Origin: Thiobacillus sp. | GTDB lineage: Bacteria; Pseudomonadota; Gammaproteobacteria; Burkholderiales; Thiobacillaceae | Reading direction: 5' to 3' | DNA length: 45,629 nt | Assembly: GCA_018262815.1 (NCBI GenBank) | Contig: JADFDN010000007.1 | Span: 1 to 45,629, forward strand | In this document: in pieces, positions 9,169 through 20,789 of the stretch | Position numbering within the stretch: the stretch's first letter is position 1 | How the letters are laid out: each line of letters begins with the position of its first letter | The notes under the pieces: model-generated | The model's database searches: none | Told to the model about the DNA's origin: nothing | Seen by the model: only the letters and a program-made list of their open reading frames with translations | Made by a program: the position numbers and the translations under genes

Positions 9169-10011
9169 TTACTGGGTCTCGATGCGCATCGACAGGTCCA
9201 CCGCGCGGATGTGCTTGGTCAGGCTGCCGATCGAAATGCGGTCGACGCCGGTGTCGGCCACGGCGCGCACCGTTTCCAGCGTGATGTTGCCGGAGGCTTC
9301 GAGCAGGGCACGGCCATGGGTGACCTGCACCGCGTGGCGCATGTCGTCGAGGCTGAAGTTGTCGAGCAGGATCAGGTTCGCGCCGGCGGCCAGCGCCTGC
9401 TCGAGCTCGTCGAGATTTTCCACCTCGATCTGTACGCTGGCTTTTTGCTCTGCCAGCTTGAACGCGGCCCCCAGCACCTGGGCGATACCGCCTGCGGCCG
9501 CGATATGGTTCTCCTTGATCAGGATACCGTCGTACAGCCCCGCGCGCTGGTTCTGCCCGCCGCCGACCCGCACCGCGTATTTCTCGGCGACGCGCAGGCC
9601 GGGCAGGGTCTTGCGGGTGTCGAGGATGGCCGCGTGGGTGCCGCGCACCGCCTCGACGTACGGCCGCGTCGCGGTGGCCACGCCCGACAGAGTCTGCAGG
9701 AAGTTCAGCGCCGGGCGCTCGGCAGTGAGCAGGGCGCGCGCATTGCCGCTGATCTCGACCAGCACGCTGCCGGCTGCGACCGGCGCCCCCTCGTTGACCC
9801 GCCAGTCGATGGCGCAGCCGAGATCGAGCGCCTTGAAGCAGGCGTCGAACCAGGGCCGGCCGGCGATCACCGCCGCTTCGCGCGTGATGACGCGGGCGCG
9901 GGCCGTCTGGTTCGACGGGATCAGCAGGGCGGTGAGGTCGCCGCTGCCGACATCCTCGGCCAGTGCGCGCGTAACGTCGGTTTCGACAGCGGAATCAATC
10001 AATTCGGACAT
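9169..10011 (-). CDS. nadC: Nicotinate-nucleotide pyrophosphorylase (quinolinate phosphoribosyltransferase)
   Basis: This 280-residue enzyme converts quinolinate and PRPP to nicotinate mononucleotide, CO2 and PPi in de novo NAD synthesis. Family signatures seen are EDVGSGDLTA near the N-terminus, LLTAERPALNFLQ (about 98-110), DTRKTLPGLR (about 136-145) and KENHI. The length is standard. The ATG at 10011 has no clear ribosome site. It is divergent from clpB and first of the three-gene operon. Together with NadE at the left edge, two steps of NAD synthesis are in this window. Confidence 0.95.
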   Translation of the reverse strand: MSELIDSAVETDVTRALAEDVGSGDLTALLIPSNQTARARVITREAAVIAGRPWFDACFKALDLGCAIDWRVNEGAPVAAGSVLVEISGNARALLTAERPALNFLQTLSGVATATRPYVEAVRGTHAAILDTRKTLPGLRVAEKYAVRVGGGQNQRAGLYDGILIKENHIAAAGGIAQVLGAAFKLAEQKASVQIEVENLDELEQALAAGANLILLDNFSLDDMRHAVQVTHGRALLEASGNITLETVRAVADTGVDRISIGSLTKHIRAVDLSMRIETQ

Positions 10012-10038
10012 GGCGGTTTTAAATTAGGAGTCGGCGGG

Positions 10039-10065
10039 TTGAAATCGGCGGGAACGCCACTATTT
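10039..10065 (+). promoter_or_regulatory. Sigma-32-like heat-shock promoter of clpB
   Basis: GGGTTGAAA (TTGAAA at 10039-10044), a 12-base spacer, then CCACTATTT at 10057-10065 resembles the sigma-32 consensus (CTTGAAA, 11-16 bases, CCCCATnT). It ends about 38 bases before the clpB ATG, which fits the expected heat-shock control. Called by eye. Confidence 0.5.
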
Positions 10066-10102
10066 GGGTGACATTGAATATACCTTAAGCACGGGGTCCC
10101 TT

Positions 10103-12682
<2,580 letters not shown>

Positions 12683-12716
12683 GTTCTGCAGGCCTGATCG
12701 GCAGGGCGTCGTGATG

Positions 12717-12742
12717 GAGGGCGGGATTCCGCCCTCTTTTTT
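12717..12742 (+). terminator. Intrinsic terminator of clpB
   Basis: GAGGGCGG / GATT / CCGCCCTC is a perfect 8-base stem followed by six T, starting 35 bases after the clpB stop. It is a textbook Rho-independent terminator. Confidence 0.92.
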
Positions 12743-12785
12743 CGTTCGGGGGGAGGATGGCTGTCAGCGCATGCTCAAGGCGTTG

Positions 12786-13565
12786 TCAGGCGCCTCGGTT
12801 CGAGGCTTGCCGGCGCGTCGCGGCGACATCGTACGAGCCGAATACCTGCTGCACGGATTTGACGTCGGGCAACACGTAGACGATGGCGCGGCGCGTCGCA
12901 AAGGTCGGCTGGATGTGGGTTTCGTAAAACTCGACCGGAACATTGATGCAGCCATACGAAATCCGGTTGTCGTCGATCGTCGGCGTGGCGAGGCGCTCCA
13001 GCCGGCGCTCGCGGGGTTCGTTCGTGCGCACGCGGTGCATCGAGACGGCGGCCTCGTAATCGACCCACACGACGTCTTCGCCCTGCGCGTTGCGGCCGCG
13101 TTCGGCGACGAAGCGCCCGGCAGGCGTCGTGCGTTCCTCGGGACGCACCTTTTCGACCGGACGCGATCCGATGCCGGGAACCGAGTCGTCTCCCAGTGCG
13201 GAACCGACTAAAACCGGACTCGCCCCGCGCAGGCGCGCGTCGGCGCCGAATACATACGCCCGGGCGTGGGGCTTGTCGACGATAATGAAATCGGCGTGTG
13301 CGTTGTCGCGCGAATCGGCTATCCAGTCGGCAAGATGGCGTGCATCCGGCGACGGCGACTCATGGCCGAAATCCGCATGGCGCACGGCCGACTGTGACCC
13401 GGGCTCCGAAGCCGACGTGGCCATGACCGAGCGAAGCGGAAGGCCGCCGGTGACGGAATCAAGCGAAATCACCGCCAGGCCCGCGACGGCGCCGATGACC
13501 AGTCCACGCCGGACAGGCGCGATCCAGCGGGACCGCGCAGAAGAGGGTGCAGAATCAACAGGCAT
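12786..13565 (-). CDS. L,D-transpeptidase-family protein (YkuD-like)
   Basis: This 259-residue envelope protein has a single N-terminal membrane segment (about 20-36) that works as a signal anchor. The YkuD catalytic region is present: His177 in SMHRV and the nucleophile Cys206 in SYGCINVP, the usual S-x-G-C-I-N/R pattern. Such enzymes cross-link peptidoglycan or attach lipoproteins through L,D bonds; some act as carboxypeptidases. TTPAGRF upstream of the active site is also typical. It converges on clpB and lies 106 bases after the small exported-protein gene on the same strand. Confidence 0.8.
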   Translation of the reverse strand: MPVDSAPSSARSRWIAPVRRGLVIGAVAGLAVISLDSVTGGLPLRSVMATSASEPGSQSAVRHADFGHESPSPDARHLADWIADSRDNAHADFIIVDKPHARAYVFGADARLRGASPVLVGSALGDDSVPGIGSRPVEKVRPEERTTPAGRFVAERGRNAQGEDVVWVDYEAAVSMHRVRTNEPRERRLERLATPTIDDNRISYGCINVPVEFYETHIQPTFATRRAIVYVLPDVKSVQQVFGSYDVAATRRQASNRGA

Positions 13566-13607
13566 GATGCGAATCGATCACGCTGGGCGGCACCGTCGTC
13601 CCAGGGA

Positions 13608-13632
13608 CCGGCCCCGCTGTCTGCGGGGCCGG
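13608..13632 (-). terminator. GC-rich hairpin after the small exported-protein gene
   Basis: A perfect 10-base stem CCGGCCCCGC / TGTCT / GCGGGGCCGG lies about 40 bases beyond the stop of the 73-residue gene. Without a T-tract it is a weak terminator candidate or RNA stabiliser. Confidence 0.4.
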
Positions 13633-13671
13633 GCCTCTGCGGCGTCGAGTGCGCCTAAGGATGAGCGGGCG

Positions 13672-13893
13672 TCAGTTGCGGTCCGCACGGGCCACACGCT
13701 CGTCGTATCCAGGCGTGCCGGTCGCATCCTGGTTCATGGTGCTGGCATCCTGGCTCGTGGTGGCGCTATCGCTCATGGTGCCGGTGGTGCCGGTCTGCGT
13801 GTCGCTATAGCCGGTCTGGGCATAGGCGAAACCGATCGCGCTCGCCATCGAAATGGCCGCAGCAGCCGAAACAAGAATGTTTGTCGCTTTCAT
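13672..13893 (-). CDS. Small exported protein of unknown function
   Basis: This 73-residue protein starts at ATG 13893, with AAGGAG 7 bases upstream (the track's TTG two codons earlier is less likely). A clear signal peptide (about 1-25) ends in FAYAQ. The mature part is short, low-complexity and rich in Thr, Ser, Gln, Asp and Gly (TGTTGTMSDS...), so it is probably disordered. I do not recognise a family. The good ribosome site and signal peptide make it a real gene. It could be a stress-induced periplasmic protein, but that is a guess. Confidence 0.65.
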   Translation of the reverse strand: MKATNILVSAAAAISMASAIGFAYAQTGYSDTQTGTTGTMSDSATTSQDASTMNQDATGTPGYDERVARADRN

Positions 13894-14199
13894 GGTCAAT
13901 CTCCTTCAAGGTTGGTTGAGGCGTCGCGCCGCCCGGCACGACAGAGCTAAGACTAGACTTCTGACTCGTTATTTATGTAGGAAAAGTCCGAAATCGAATG
14001 GGTTAAAAGGCCAGTTTGCAATGTCAACCCAATACGTGTCGCGCGCTGTCGTGCAGGCTTTTCGGGAAGCCGATCCGATCCCGGTGACAACTATTCCTTT
14101 GAGACTCGGGGTTTGTACAAGACCGATCGGGTCGAATGCGCGTGTGGGGAGAGACACCTTTGCCTGTGCGCCGATTGGGCCTGACGAAAACATTGCCAT

Positions 14200-14229
14200 G
14201 CATTGTCGGTATTGTTTACACGACAATGC
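14200..14229. promoter_or_regulatory. Inverted repeat, candidate enhancer for a sigma-54 activator
   Basis: GCATTGTCG - 12 bases - CGACAATGC is a perfect 9-base inverted repeat. It ends about 56 bases before the -24 element of the sigma-54 promoter, the usual zone for binding of NtrC-type activators. PEP-CTERM systems often carry such an activator (PrsR); that this is its site is inference. Confidence 0.5.
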
Positions 14230-14284
14230 TCCCTCACATTTTTCTGGATTTGTAAAAACAAGGTAATCAACAACATACGCAGGT

Positions 14285-14300
14285 TGGCATTGTTATTGCT
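14285..14300 (+). promoter_or_regulatory. Sigma-54 (RpoN) promoter of the PEP-CTERM gene
   Basis: TGGCAT-N5-TTGCT keeps the invariant GG and GC exactly 10 bases apart, as in the -24/-12 consensus TGGCAC-N5-TTGCA. It sits about 80 bases before the ATG, giving a leader of roughly 70 bases. Confidence 0.7.
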
Positions 14301-14379
14301 GTTAGCCACGCAGAATTTTGATAACGAGCGGCAACGCGGACCAGGGCCGCTACACAATGAATTTATCAAGGGAGACTTA

Positions 14380-15108
14380 ATGAAAAGCGTGTTGCTTCTC
14401 GCTGCCATTGGCAGCCTTGCTCTTGCCCATCCTGGCAAGCCTTTAGCCGCGGAAACCACCCAGTTCGTCATCGATCCCGCCCACAGCCATGTCAGCGCAT
14501 ACATTTTCAATGGCTGGATAAATGACGGCGCTACCTGGGACGACACGGGTGTGAACTGGCGCGTTGACTGGGCACTTTCGACCTTCCAGTTGTCGGGTTC
14601 GTTTACGGTGGAAACGATTCCTTCCGGCTCGGATCCGGAATGGAACCGGCTCTATCTGATTCACAACGAGGTCGCCACGAACGCGCCTGAATATGCGTCT
14701 TTTTCTCTGCCGGAGTTCTTCGCCACGGTGGGCGATAGCGTGGACTACTCGAGTCACCCCTGCTTCGACACGGGGTTTTATGCGCCTCCGGGCGAGAGCT
14801 GGTCCTGCTCCGGTGGTGAAATGGGGAAAACCCGATCAGACGGCGGTACGCTGATTGGCGGCGTGTTGGAGCTCGATGGGGCGATTACGGATAATCTGAG
14901 TTTCTGGGGACCCAGCAGTTATAGCATCGTGTTGCCCTATGGCGTCGAACCCGATCCCGAACTTACGATCGACTACAGTGCGTTGAATGATTTGTTCGAG
15001 TATCACATGGTGGCTGTGACCGCAGTTCCCGAGCCTGAAACCAGCCTGCTGATGCTGTTAGGAATTGGCCTTGTCGGTTACGCCGCCAGACGCCGCACGT
15101 CTCCCTGA
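14380..15108 (+). CDS. PEP-CTERM sorting-domain exported protein
   Basis: This 242-residue protein starts at ATG 14380 with AAGGGAG 6 bases upstream; the longer ORF from 14203 runs through the promoter and is not used. It has a signal peptide (about 1-24). The mature domain has no family I recognise but shows a histidine/aspartate-rich start (DPAHSHVSAYIF). The C-terminus has the tripartite PEP-CTERM signal: VPEPE at 216-220, a hydrophobic segment, and AARRR at the end. Exosortase should cleave it and deliver it to the exopolysaccharide matrix or surface. No exosortase or EPS genes are in the window, so it is a satellite target gene. Confidence 0.85.
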   Translation: MKSVLLLAAIGSLALAHPGKPLAAETTQFVIDPAHSHVSAYIFNGWINDGATWDDTGVNWRVDWALSTFQLSGSFTVETIPSGSDPEWNRLYLIHNEVATNAPEYASFSLPEFFATVGDSVDYSSHPCFDTGFYAPPGESWSCSGGEMGKTRSDGGTLIGGVLELDGAITDNLSFWGPSSYSIVLPYGVEPDPELTIDYSALNDLFEYHMVAVTAVPEPETSLLMLLGIGLVGYAARRRTSP

Positions 15109-15262
15109 CCCACTACCCAGGCATGCATGACTAGCCGGCCCTGATTGGATCTGAGTGGTTGTTCAGGGCTGCGGCCATTCGAGCGTGTTTATCGTCCGGC
15201 TCTTCTTGGCCGTACCAGCCAACGCCTCGGGCCCTCTCTGCCCTCTGCCCGCTTCGTGTCTT

Positions 15263-15291
15263 TTGCCCGATATCCATGCACCCCCTAGAAT
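15263..15291 (+). promoter_or_regulatory. Candidate sigma-70 promoter of tamAB
   Basis: TTGCCC (15263-15268), a 17-base spacer, then TAGAAT (15286-15291) lies about 20 bases before the GTG start of tamA. The spacing is ideal and the boxes are fair. Confidence 0.4.
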
Positions 15292-15310
15292 GGGCTGACG
15301 ATTTCTTCCC

Positions 15311-17059
15311 GTGTGGATTGTCTTGCCTGTTCGTCTTTTCAAAGCCTTGCTGTTTTTCGCCGCGCTGTGCGCGACGCCGGCGCACGCGTTGACCGTGGAG
15401 GTCGAGGCGCCAGATGAGATCAGAGCGCTGCTGACGCAGCATCTGGAAACGGCGCGGGCCGCCCGGCTGGGCGAGACGCTGGACGCGGAGGAAATGGCGC
15501 GGCTGCAGCGGCAGAGTGAACTGACGGCGCGCGATCTGCTGGCGACCGAAGGCTATTTCTCGCCTGAGGTGGACAGTGCGGTAGAGCGGGTAGGCGACGA
15601 CTGGCGGGTGACGTATCGGGTTGTCCCCGGAGCGCGGACGACGGTGCGCAGCGTGAAGCTGACCGTCGAGGGCGCGCTGAAAACGCGCGCCGAGTCGGCA
15701 GGCCTGCGGGGGCGCATCGAGCGCAATTTTTTCCTGACGCAGGGGATGCCGTTCCGCCAGGCGGACTGGGAAACGGCCAAGGTGACGGTACTGCGCCCTC
15801 TGCTCGGCGGCGCCTATCCGGCGGCGCAGATCACCGCGAGCGAGGCGCGCATCGACCCGGCCGCACAGTCGGCGGACCTGTCGGTGACGGTCGACAGCGG
15901 CCCCGCCTTCTTTTACGGCCAGCCCCGGATCAGCGGCAGCCAGCGCTATCCCGAATCGACCATCCGCAATCTCAGTCCGCTGAAACCCGGCAAGCCGGTT
16001 CGCCAGCAGGATCTGCTGGATTACCAGATGGCGCTGGAGACCAGCGGCTATTACGCGCAGGCCACGGTGCGCATCGACCCCGATCCGGCTTTGGCGGCAG
16101 CGGTGCCGATCCTGGTCGAGGTGGTGGAACGCCCGGAAAAACTGTTCAGCGTGGGTGCCGGCGTCAGCACCGATACCGGCGCGCGGGTTCAGGCATCGTG
16201 GCTGCACCGGGACATTGCCAATCGCGGGATGCGCCTGAAGCTCGATGCGCGCCTGGAAACCGCGCGCCAGACCGGGGCGGCGGAACTGGCCTGGCCGCGC
16301 AATGCCAGCGGCTACGAAAACAGCCTCGGCATGCAGCTCAAGCAGGAGGACATCGAAGGGCAGGAGACGCGTTCTTCCGTGTTCGTGGCCAAGCGCAACC
16401 GCACCCGCGGGCAGATCGAGACAACGCTCATGCTGCAGTACCAGACCGAGGAGCAGACCATCGCCAGCGTTTTGGATGAACGCAATCAGGCGCTGGTGGC
16501 CAACTATGCCTGGACGCAGCGCACGGTCGGCCGCGCGTTCTATCCGCGGCGCGGTTACGTCCTGACCCTGCAGGGCGGCGGCGCGGCCGAAGCGCTGCTG
16601 TCCGACACCAGTTTCGTCCGCCTGTATGGCCGCCACACCCAGTATTTCCGCGCCGGTACCCGAGGCCGGCTGATCGTGCGCGGCGAATTCGGCAGCGTGC
16701 TGGCGGATACGCGCGACGGCATCCCCACCGATTTCCTGTTTCGCGCTGGCGGCGACAACTCGGTGCGCGGCTACGCCTACCAGAGCCTGGGTCGCACGTT
16801 CAGCGGCGGCGTCGCGTCGGTGCGCTATCTCGCCACCGGCAGCGTCGAATACAACCACTTCTTCGAAGGCAACTGGGGCATGGCGGTATTCGTCGACGCG
16901 GGCGACGCGGCCGACAGCCCCGGCGCCCTGTCGCCGGTGTTCGGCTACGGCGTCGGCGCGCGCTACCGTTCGCCGGTGGGGCCGATCAATCTCGACCTGG
17001 CGTACGGCGAAGCCACCGAGGAATTCCGTCTGCATTTCTCGCTCGGGGTGTCGTTTTGA
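15311..17059 (+). CDS. tamA: Translocation and assembly module outer-membrane protein TamA
   Basis: This 582-residue Omp85-family protein works with TamB to insert certain outer-membrane proteins and/or move phospholipids. A signal peptide covers about 1-26 (ending AHA). POTRA-type domains fill about 28-265, and a C-terminal 16-strand barrel follows. The Omp85 signature VRGY is at about residue 485 (GGDNSVRGYAYQSLG), and the protein ends in an aromatic residue (GVSF), as outer-membrane barrels do. The start is GTG 15311. The TamB start codon overlaps its stop (TTGA), so the pair is coupled. Confidence 0.93.
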   Translation: MWIVLPVRLFKALLFFAALCATPAHALTVEVEAPDEIRALLTQHLETARAARLGETLDAEEMARLQRQSELTARDLLATEGYFSPEVDSAVERVGDDWRVTYRVVPGARTTVRSVKLTVEGALKTRAESAGLRGRIERNFFLTQGMPFRQADWETAKVTVLRPLLGGAYPAAQITASEARIDPAAQSADLSVTVDSGPAFFYGQPRISGSQRYPESTIRNLSPLKPGKPVRQQDLLDYQMALETSGYYAQATVRIDPDPALAAAVPILVEVVERPEKLFSVGAGVSTDTGARVQASWLHRDIANRGMRLKLDARLETARQTGAAELAWPRNASGYENSLGMQLKQEDIEGQETRSSVFVAKRNRTRGQIETTLMLQYQTEEQTIASVLDERNQALVANYAWTQRTVGRAFYPRRGYVLTLQGGGAAEALLSDTSFVRLYGRHTQYFRAGTRGRLIVRGEFGSVLADTRDGIPTDFLFRAGGDNSVRGYAYQSLGRTFSGGVASVRYLATGSVEYNHFFEGNWGMAVFVDAGDAADSPGALSPVFGYGVGARYRSPVGPINLDLAYGEATEEFRLHFSLGVSF

Positions 17060-20000
17060 AGCGGGCCGCCTGGATTGCCGCGGGTGTGTTTGCGCTGCTG
17101 CTGTTGCTGGCGGCGGCGGGTGCGTTCTTGACGTCGACGGCGAGCGGATTTCGCTGGCTCGCGGGCGCTGCGGAAACGCTAAGCGGCGAGCGGCTGAAGG
17201 TCGAAGGGGTCGACGGCCACCTTGGCGTGCCGCTCGGCATCCGCAAGCTGACGATCACCACCGCCGCGCAGCGCATCGAGATCGATGGCCTGCGCTTGGA
17301 ATGGCAGCCGCGCGCGCTGTGGCAGCGGCGCGTCGAGATCGATCTGCTGGCAGCGCAGGCGATGCGGGTCAATATCCTGAAGAAGGATGCGACGCCGCCC
17401 GAGCTGCCCGTCAGCCTGCGCCTGCCACTGGACGTCAATGTGCGCGTGCTCGATCTGGCGCGGTTCGATGTGATCGAGGCGGGCGATGCGCTGACGTTCC
17501 GCAATCTCCGCGGCCGCCTCGACGGTACCGGCGCGCGCTACCGGCTGAGCGGGCTGTCGCTGGAATCGCCGTGGGCGGATCTGGGCGGCGAACTCGATCT
17601 GGGTAAAGACGCGCCGTTCGCGTTGCAGGGCCGGGTCGAGGCGGCGCGCCGCGACCCGCTGCCGATCTCGGCACAGATCGAGCTCACGGGCACACTGGCC
17701 GCAGTGCAATTCCAGCTCGATGCCCAGGCGGAAAACATGATGCTCATGGCGCGCGGGGAAGCCGCGCCGTTCGCGCGCGTGCGCCTGCCGCGGCTGCTGG
17801 TGGCCGGCGAAGGCATCGATCCGCGTCAGTTCGTGGCGGATGCGCCCGCCGCCGACCTGGCGTTTTCCGGGGTGTTCGAAGGGCAGCCGGGCGAGCGCCT
17901 GCTCGGCAGCTTTAGTCTGACCAACCGGCTGGCCGGGCGCTTCGACCAGGATCGCCTGCCGCTCGCCAACCTCACCGGCGCGGTGGTGGGCGATGCCACG
18001 CACGCCGATTTCAGCGCGCTGGCGATCGACCTCGGCAGCGCCGGGCAATTCACCGGCGACGGCCGGTGGCGCGGCGACCGCTTCAGCGTCGACCTCGCGA
18101 GTCCGCGCCTGAATCTGGCCGGGCTGCATCGCGACCTCCATGCCACCCGCATCCGGACGACGCTACAGCTGGCCGGCGACGCGCTGCGGCAGACGCTCGA
18201 TGCCGAGGTGGCCGAAACCTGGGGGCAGGGGCGCTTCACGCTCAGCCATGCCGATGCCGCGCTGCGCCTGGAATCCGCTCGTTTCAGCGGCCAGGCAGGC
18301 CGGCTGAGCGCGACGGGCGTGCTGCAGCTCGATCCCGGCCGCGCTTTTTCCGCGGAGTTCGACGCCGCGCAGATCAACCCGGCACGCTTCGGCAAATTTC
18401 CGCGCGGACGACTGAATGCGCGCGGCGAAGTGAAGGGTGCGCTGGCCCCTGATCTGCGGCTGCAGACGCAGTTCACCCTGCCGCCGGGCGAGCTCGAGGG
18501 CCGCCCGGTCACCGGCCAGGGCCGCCTGCGCTACGAAAACCGGCATCTCGCCGACGCCGACGTCGACCTGAATCTGGCCGGCAACCGGGCGAAGCTGAAA
18601 GGCGCCTATGGCCGCGCCGGCGATCGCCTCGGCTGGGACATCGACGCGCCTGCGCTGGCACGGTTGAATCTCGGCCTGGCCGGGCGCCTGACCAGCAGCG
18701 GCAGCGTGAGCGGCGATCCCGCGCTGCCGCAGATCGACGCGAAGGTGACGGCCAGCGGCCTGCGCCTGCCCGGCGACATCGCTGCCGACACACTCGACCT
18801 GCAGCTCGACGTGCAGGCCACCGCCAACGGCGTTTTCGACGGCCAGCTCGACGCGCGCGGCGTGCGCCTCGCCGGGCAGCGCGTGAATGCTGTTCGCGCG
18901 AGCCTGCAGGGCCGCCGCAATGCCCATACCCTGAGGCTCGATGCCAGCCTGCCCGAGTGGCGAGTGAGCGCGAGTCTCGCGGGCGGGCTCGATGATCGCC
19001 AGATCTGGCGCGGACAGCTGACCCAGGCCGAGGCGCAGGGGCCCTGGCCGATGCGGCTGAGCGCGCCCGCCACCCTGCTGTTGTCGCGCGAGCAGCAGCA
19101 GGTCGATCATCTGGCGCTGACGCTGGCGGGAGGACGGCTGACGGTCGAGCAATTCACGCGTCAGGGTACCCGGCTGGCTTCGCGCGGCGCGCTCGCGAAT
19201 CTGCCGCTGGCGCCGCTGCTGACGCTGCTGGAAACCCCGCCGCCGTTCACCACCGATCTCAGGGTCGACGGCAACTGGAACCTGCGCATGGGCGACACGC
19301 TCGACGGCACGCTCCGCCTCGTCCGCCAGAGCGGCGATGTGCGGCTGAAGGACCCGGCGGTGAATCTTGGGTTGACGACGCTGGCGCTCGACCTCGATGC
19401 TGCGGCCAGCCGCGTGAACGCGCGCGTCGTGGCGGCCGGTCGCGAAGCCGGCCAGCTGCGTGCGGAAGGCCGCGCCACATTGCAGCGCGAAGGCGCCTTC
19501 TTCACGCTGCCGCGCAGCGCACCGCTGGCGTGGACGGTGCAGGCCGATGTGCCCGATCTGCGTCTGCTGCGGCCTTTCCTGCCTGTCGGCATTCGCGCCG
19601 ATGCCCGACTGGCCGCGCAGCTCACAGGCAGCGGCAGCCTGGCGGCGCCGCGCATCGATGGCACGGCCGAGGCCAGCCGAATTCGCTTTGCCATGCCGGA
19701 AGAAGGCATCGCCATCACCGATGGCCTGTTGAAGCTGGTGCTGGCAGACGACCGGGTGAAGGTGCAGCAGGGCGAACTCAAAGGCCAGAGCGGCCGCATC
19801 GTGGTGAGCGGCGAAGCGCAGCTGAAGAATCCGCAGGCCGGGCTGACGCTGAACTTCGAAAAGTTCGCTGCTCTCAATCGCAGTGACCGCCGCGTGATCG
19901 TGTCTGGCATCACGCGCCTCAATCTCGATCCGAAGCGCCTGGAGCTGACCGGCGAACTGAAGGCCGACCGGGCCCGGCTGGAAACGCCCGAGGCGAGCCG

Positions 20001-20781
20001 GCCCAGATTGTCGAGCGACGTGGTGATCGTGGGCCAGGCGCCGCGCGAAAAACCGGTCGCTCAGCGTTTTCCGCTGGCGCTCGACCTGAAGCTCGGCCTG
20101 GGCGACGATTTCCTGTTCAAGGGCGCGGGTCTCGATGCGCGCCTGGGCGGCCAGCTGCGCGTGTTTACGGTCAACCAGGCCTTGCGCGGCGAAGGCACGA
20201 TCCAGGTGGAAGAGGGGCGCTATGCGGCGTATGCGCAGACGCTCGATATCGAACGCGGCGTGCTGCGCTTCATCGGTCCGATCGACAACCCCGGACTGGA
20301 TGTGCTGGCAGTGCGCAAGACCCCGACGGTGAAGGTCGGCGTGCAGGTCAGAGGTACGGTGCAGCGTCCGGTGGTGACGCTGTATTCCGATCCGGCATTG
20401 CCCGACACCGAGAAGCTCGCCTGGCTGGTGCTCGGGCACGGCCTGGAAAACAGCGGCCAGGAGGAATTTGCCTTGCTGCAGATTGCCGCGGGCGCCTTGC
20501 TGAACCAGGCGGAATCGGTGAATTTCCAGGCGCAGCTGGCCGATGCGCTGCGCATCGACAGTTTCGGCGTGCGGGCGGGCGAGGGCGAAGATCTCGCCAC
20601 CACGGTGGTCAGCGTCGGCAAGCGGCTGTCCTCGCGCGCCATGCTCAGCTACGAGCAGAGCCTGGACGGGCTGAGCCAGGTGGTCAAGGTGCTGTACCAG
20701 CTGACGCCGCATGTGCGGCTGGAGGCGCAGGCCGGTCAGCAGAGCAGTTTCGACGTGTTCTACACCCGGGAATACGACTGA
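17056..20781 (+). CDS. tamB: Translocation and assembly module inner-membrane protein TamB
   Basis: This 1241-residue AsmA-like bridging protein is anchored in the inner membrane by an N-terminal helix (about 4-27) and spans the periplasm as a long beta-groove. The repetitive middle (many short beta-strand repeats with LxLxG patterns) and the C-terminal DUF490 region (GLDVLAVRKTPTVKVGVQVRG, then PDTEKLAWLVLG) are characteristic. It ends FDVFYTREYD. The start is TTG overlapping the tamA stop. The very long minus-strand ORF opposite it (18163..21795) is a shadow. Confidence 0.93.
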   Translation: MKRAAWIAAGVFALLLLLAAAGAFLTSTASGFRWLAGAAETLSGERLKVEGVDGHLGVPLGIRKLTITTAAQRIEIDGLRLEWQPRALWQRRVEIDLLAAQAMRVNILKKDATPPELPVSLRLPLDVNVRVLDLARFDVIEAGDALTFRNLRGRLDGTGARYRLSGLSLESPWADLGGELDLGKDAPFALQGRVEAARRDPLPISAQIELTGTLAAVQFQLDAQAENMMLMARGEAAPFARVRLPRLLVAGEGIDPRQFVADAPAADLAFSGVFEGQPGERLLGSFSLTNRLAGRFDQDRLPLANLTGAVVGDATHADFSALAIDLGSAGQFTGDGRWRGDRFSVDLASPRLNLAGLHRDLHATRIRTTLQLAGDALRQTLDAEVAETWGQGRFTLSHADAALRLESARFSGQAGRLSATGVLQLDPGRAFSAEFDAAQINPARFGKFPRGRLNARGEVKGALAPDLRLQTQFTLPPGELEGRPVTGQGRLRYENRHLADADVDLNLAGNRAKLKGAYGRAGDRLGWDIDAPALARLNLGLAGRLTSSGSVSGDPALPQIDAKVTASGLRLPGDIAADTLDLQLDVQATANGVFDGQLDARGVRLAGQRVNAVRASLQGRRNAHTLRLDASLPEWRVSASLAGGLDDRQIWRGQLTQAEAQGPWPMRLSAPATLLLSREQQQVDHLALTLAGGRLTVEQFTRQGTRLASRGALANLPLAPLLTLLETPPPFTTDLRVDGNWNLRMGDTLDGTLRLVRQSGDVRLKDPAVNLGLTTLALDLDAAASRVNARVVAAGREAGQLRAEGRATLQREGAFFTLPRSAPLAWTVQADVPDLRLLRPFLPVGIRADARLAAQLTGSGSLAAPRIDGTAEASRIRFAMPEEGIAITDGLLKLVLADDRVKVQQGELKGQSGRIVVSGEAQLKNPQAGLTLNFEKFAALNRSDRRVIVSGITRLNLDPKRLELTGELKADRARLETPEASRPRLSSDVVIVGQAPREKPVAQRFPLALDLKLGLGDDFLFKGAGLDARLGGQLRVFTVNQALRGEGTIQVEEGRYAAYAQTLDIERGVLRFIGPIDNPGLDVLAVRKTPTVKVGVQVRGTVQRPVVTLYSDPALPDTEKLAWLVLGHGLENSGQEEFALLQIAAGALLNQAESVNFQAQLADALRIDSFGVRAGEGEDLATTVVSVGKRLSSRAMLSYEQSLDGLSQVVKVLYQLTPHVRLEAQAGQQSSFDVFYTREYD

Positions 20782-20789
20782 ATACGGGC

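Larger units (their letters stand above)
13894..14379. other. Control region of the PEP-CTERM gene; no gene
   Basis: 486 bases lie between two divergent small exported-protein genes. The minus-strand ORF 13969..14226 has no ribosome site or recognisable motif and is left out. The stretch holds an inverted repeat (14200-14229) and a sigma-54 promoter (14285-14300), so most of it is probably regulatory. Confidence 0.6.

Noticed and set aside
13969-14226. 85-codon minus-strand ORF in the PEP-CTERM control region
   Set aside because: No ribosome site or motif, and it covers the inverted repeat upstream of the sigma-54 promoter.
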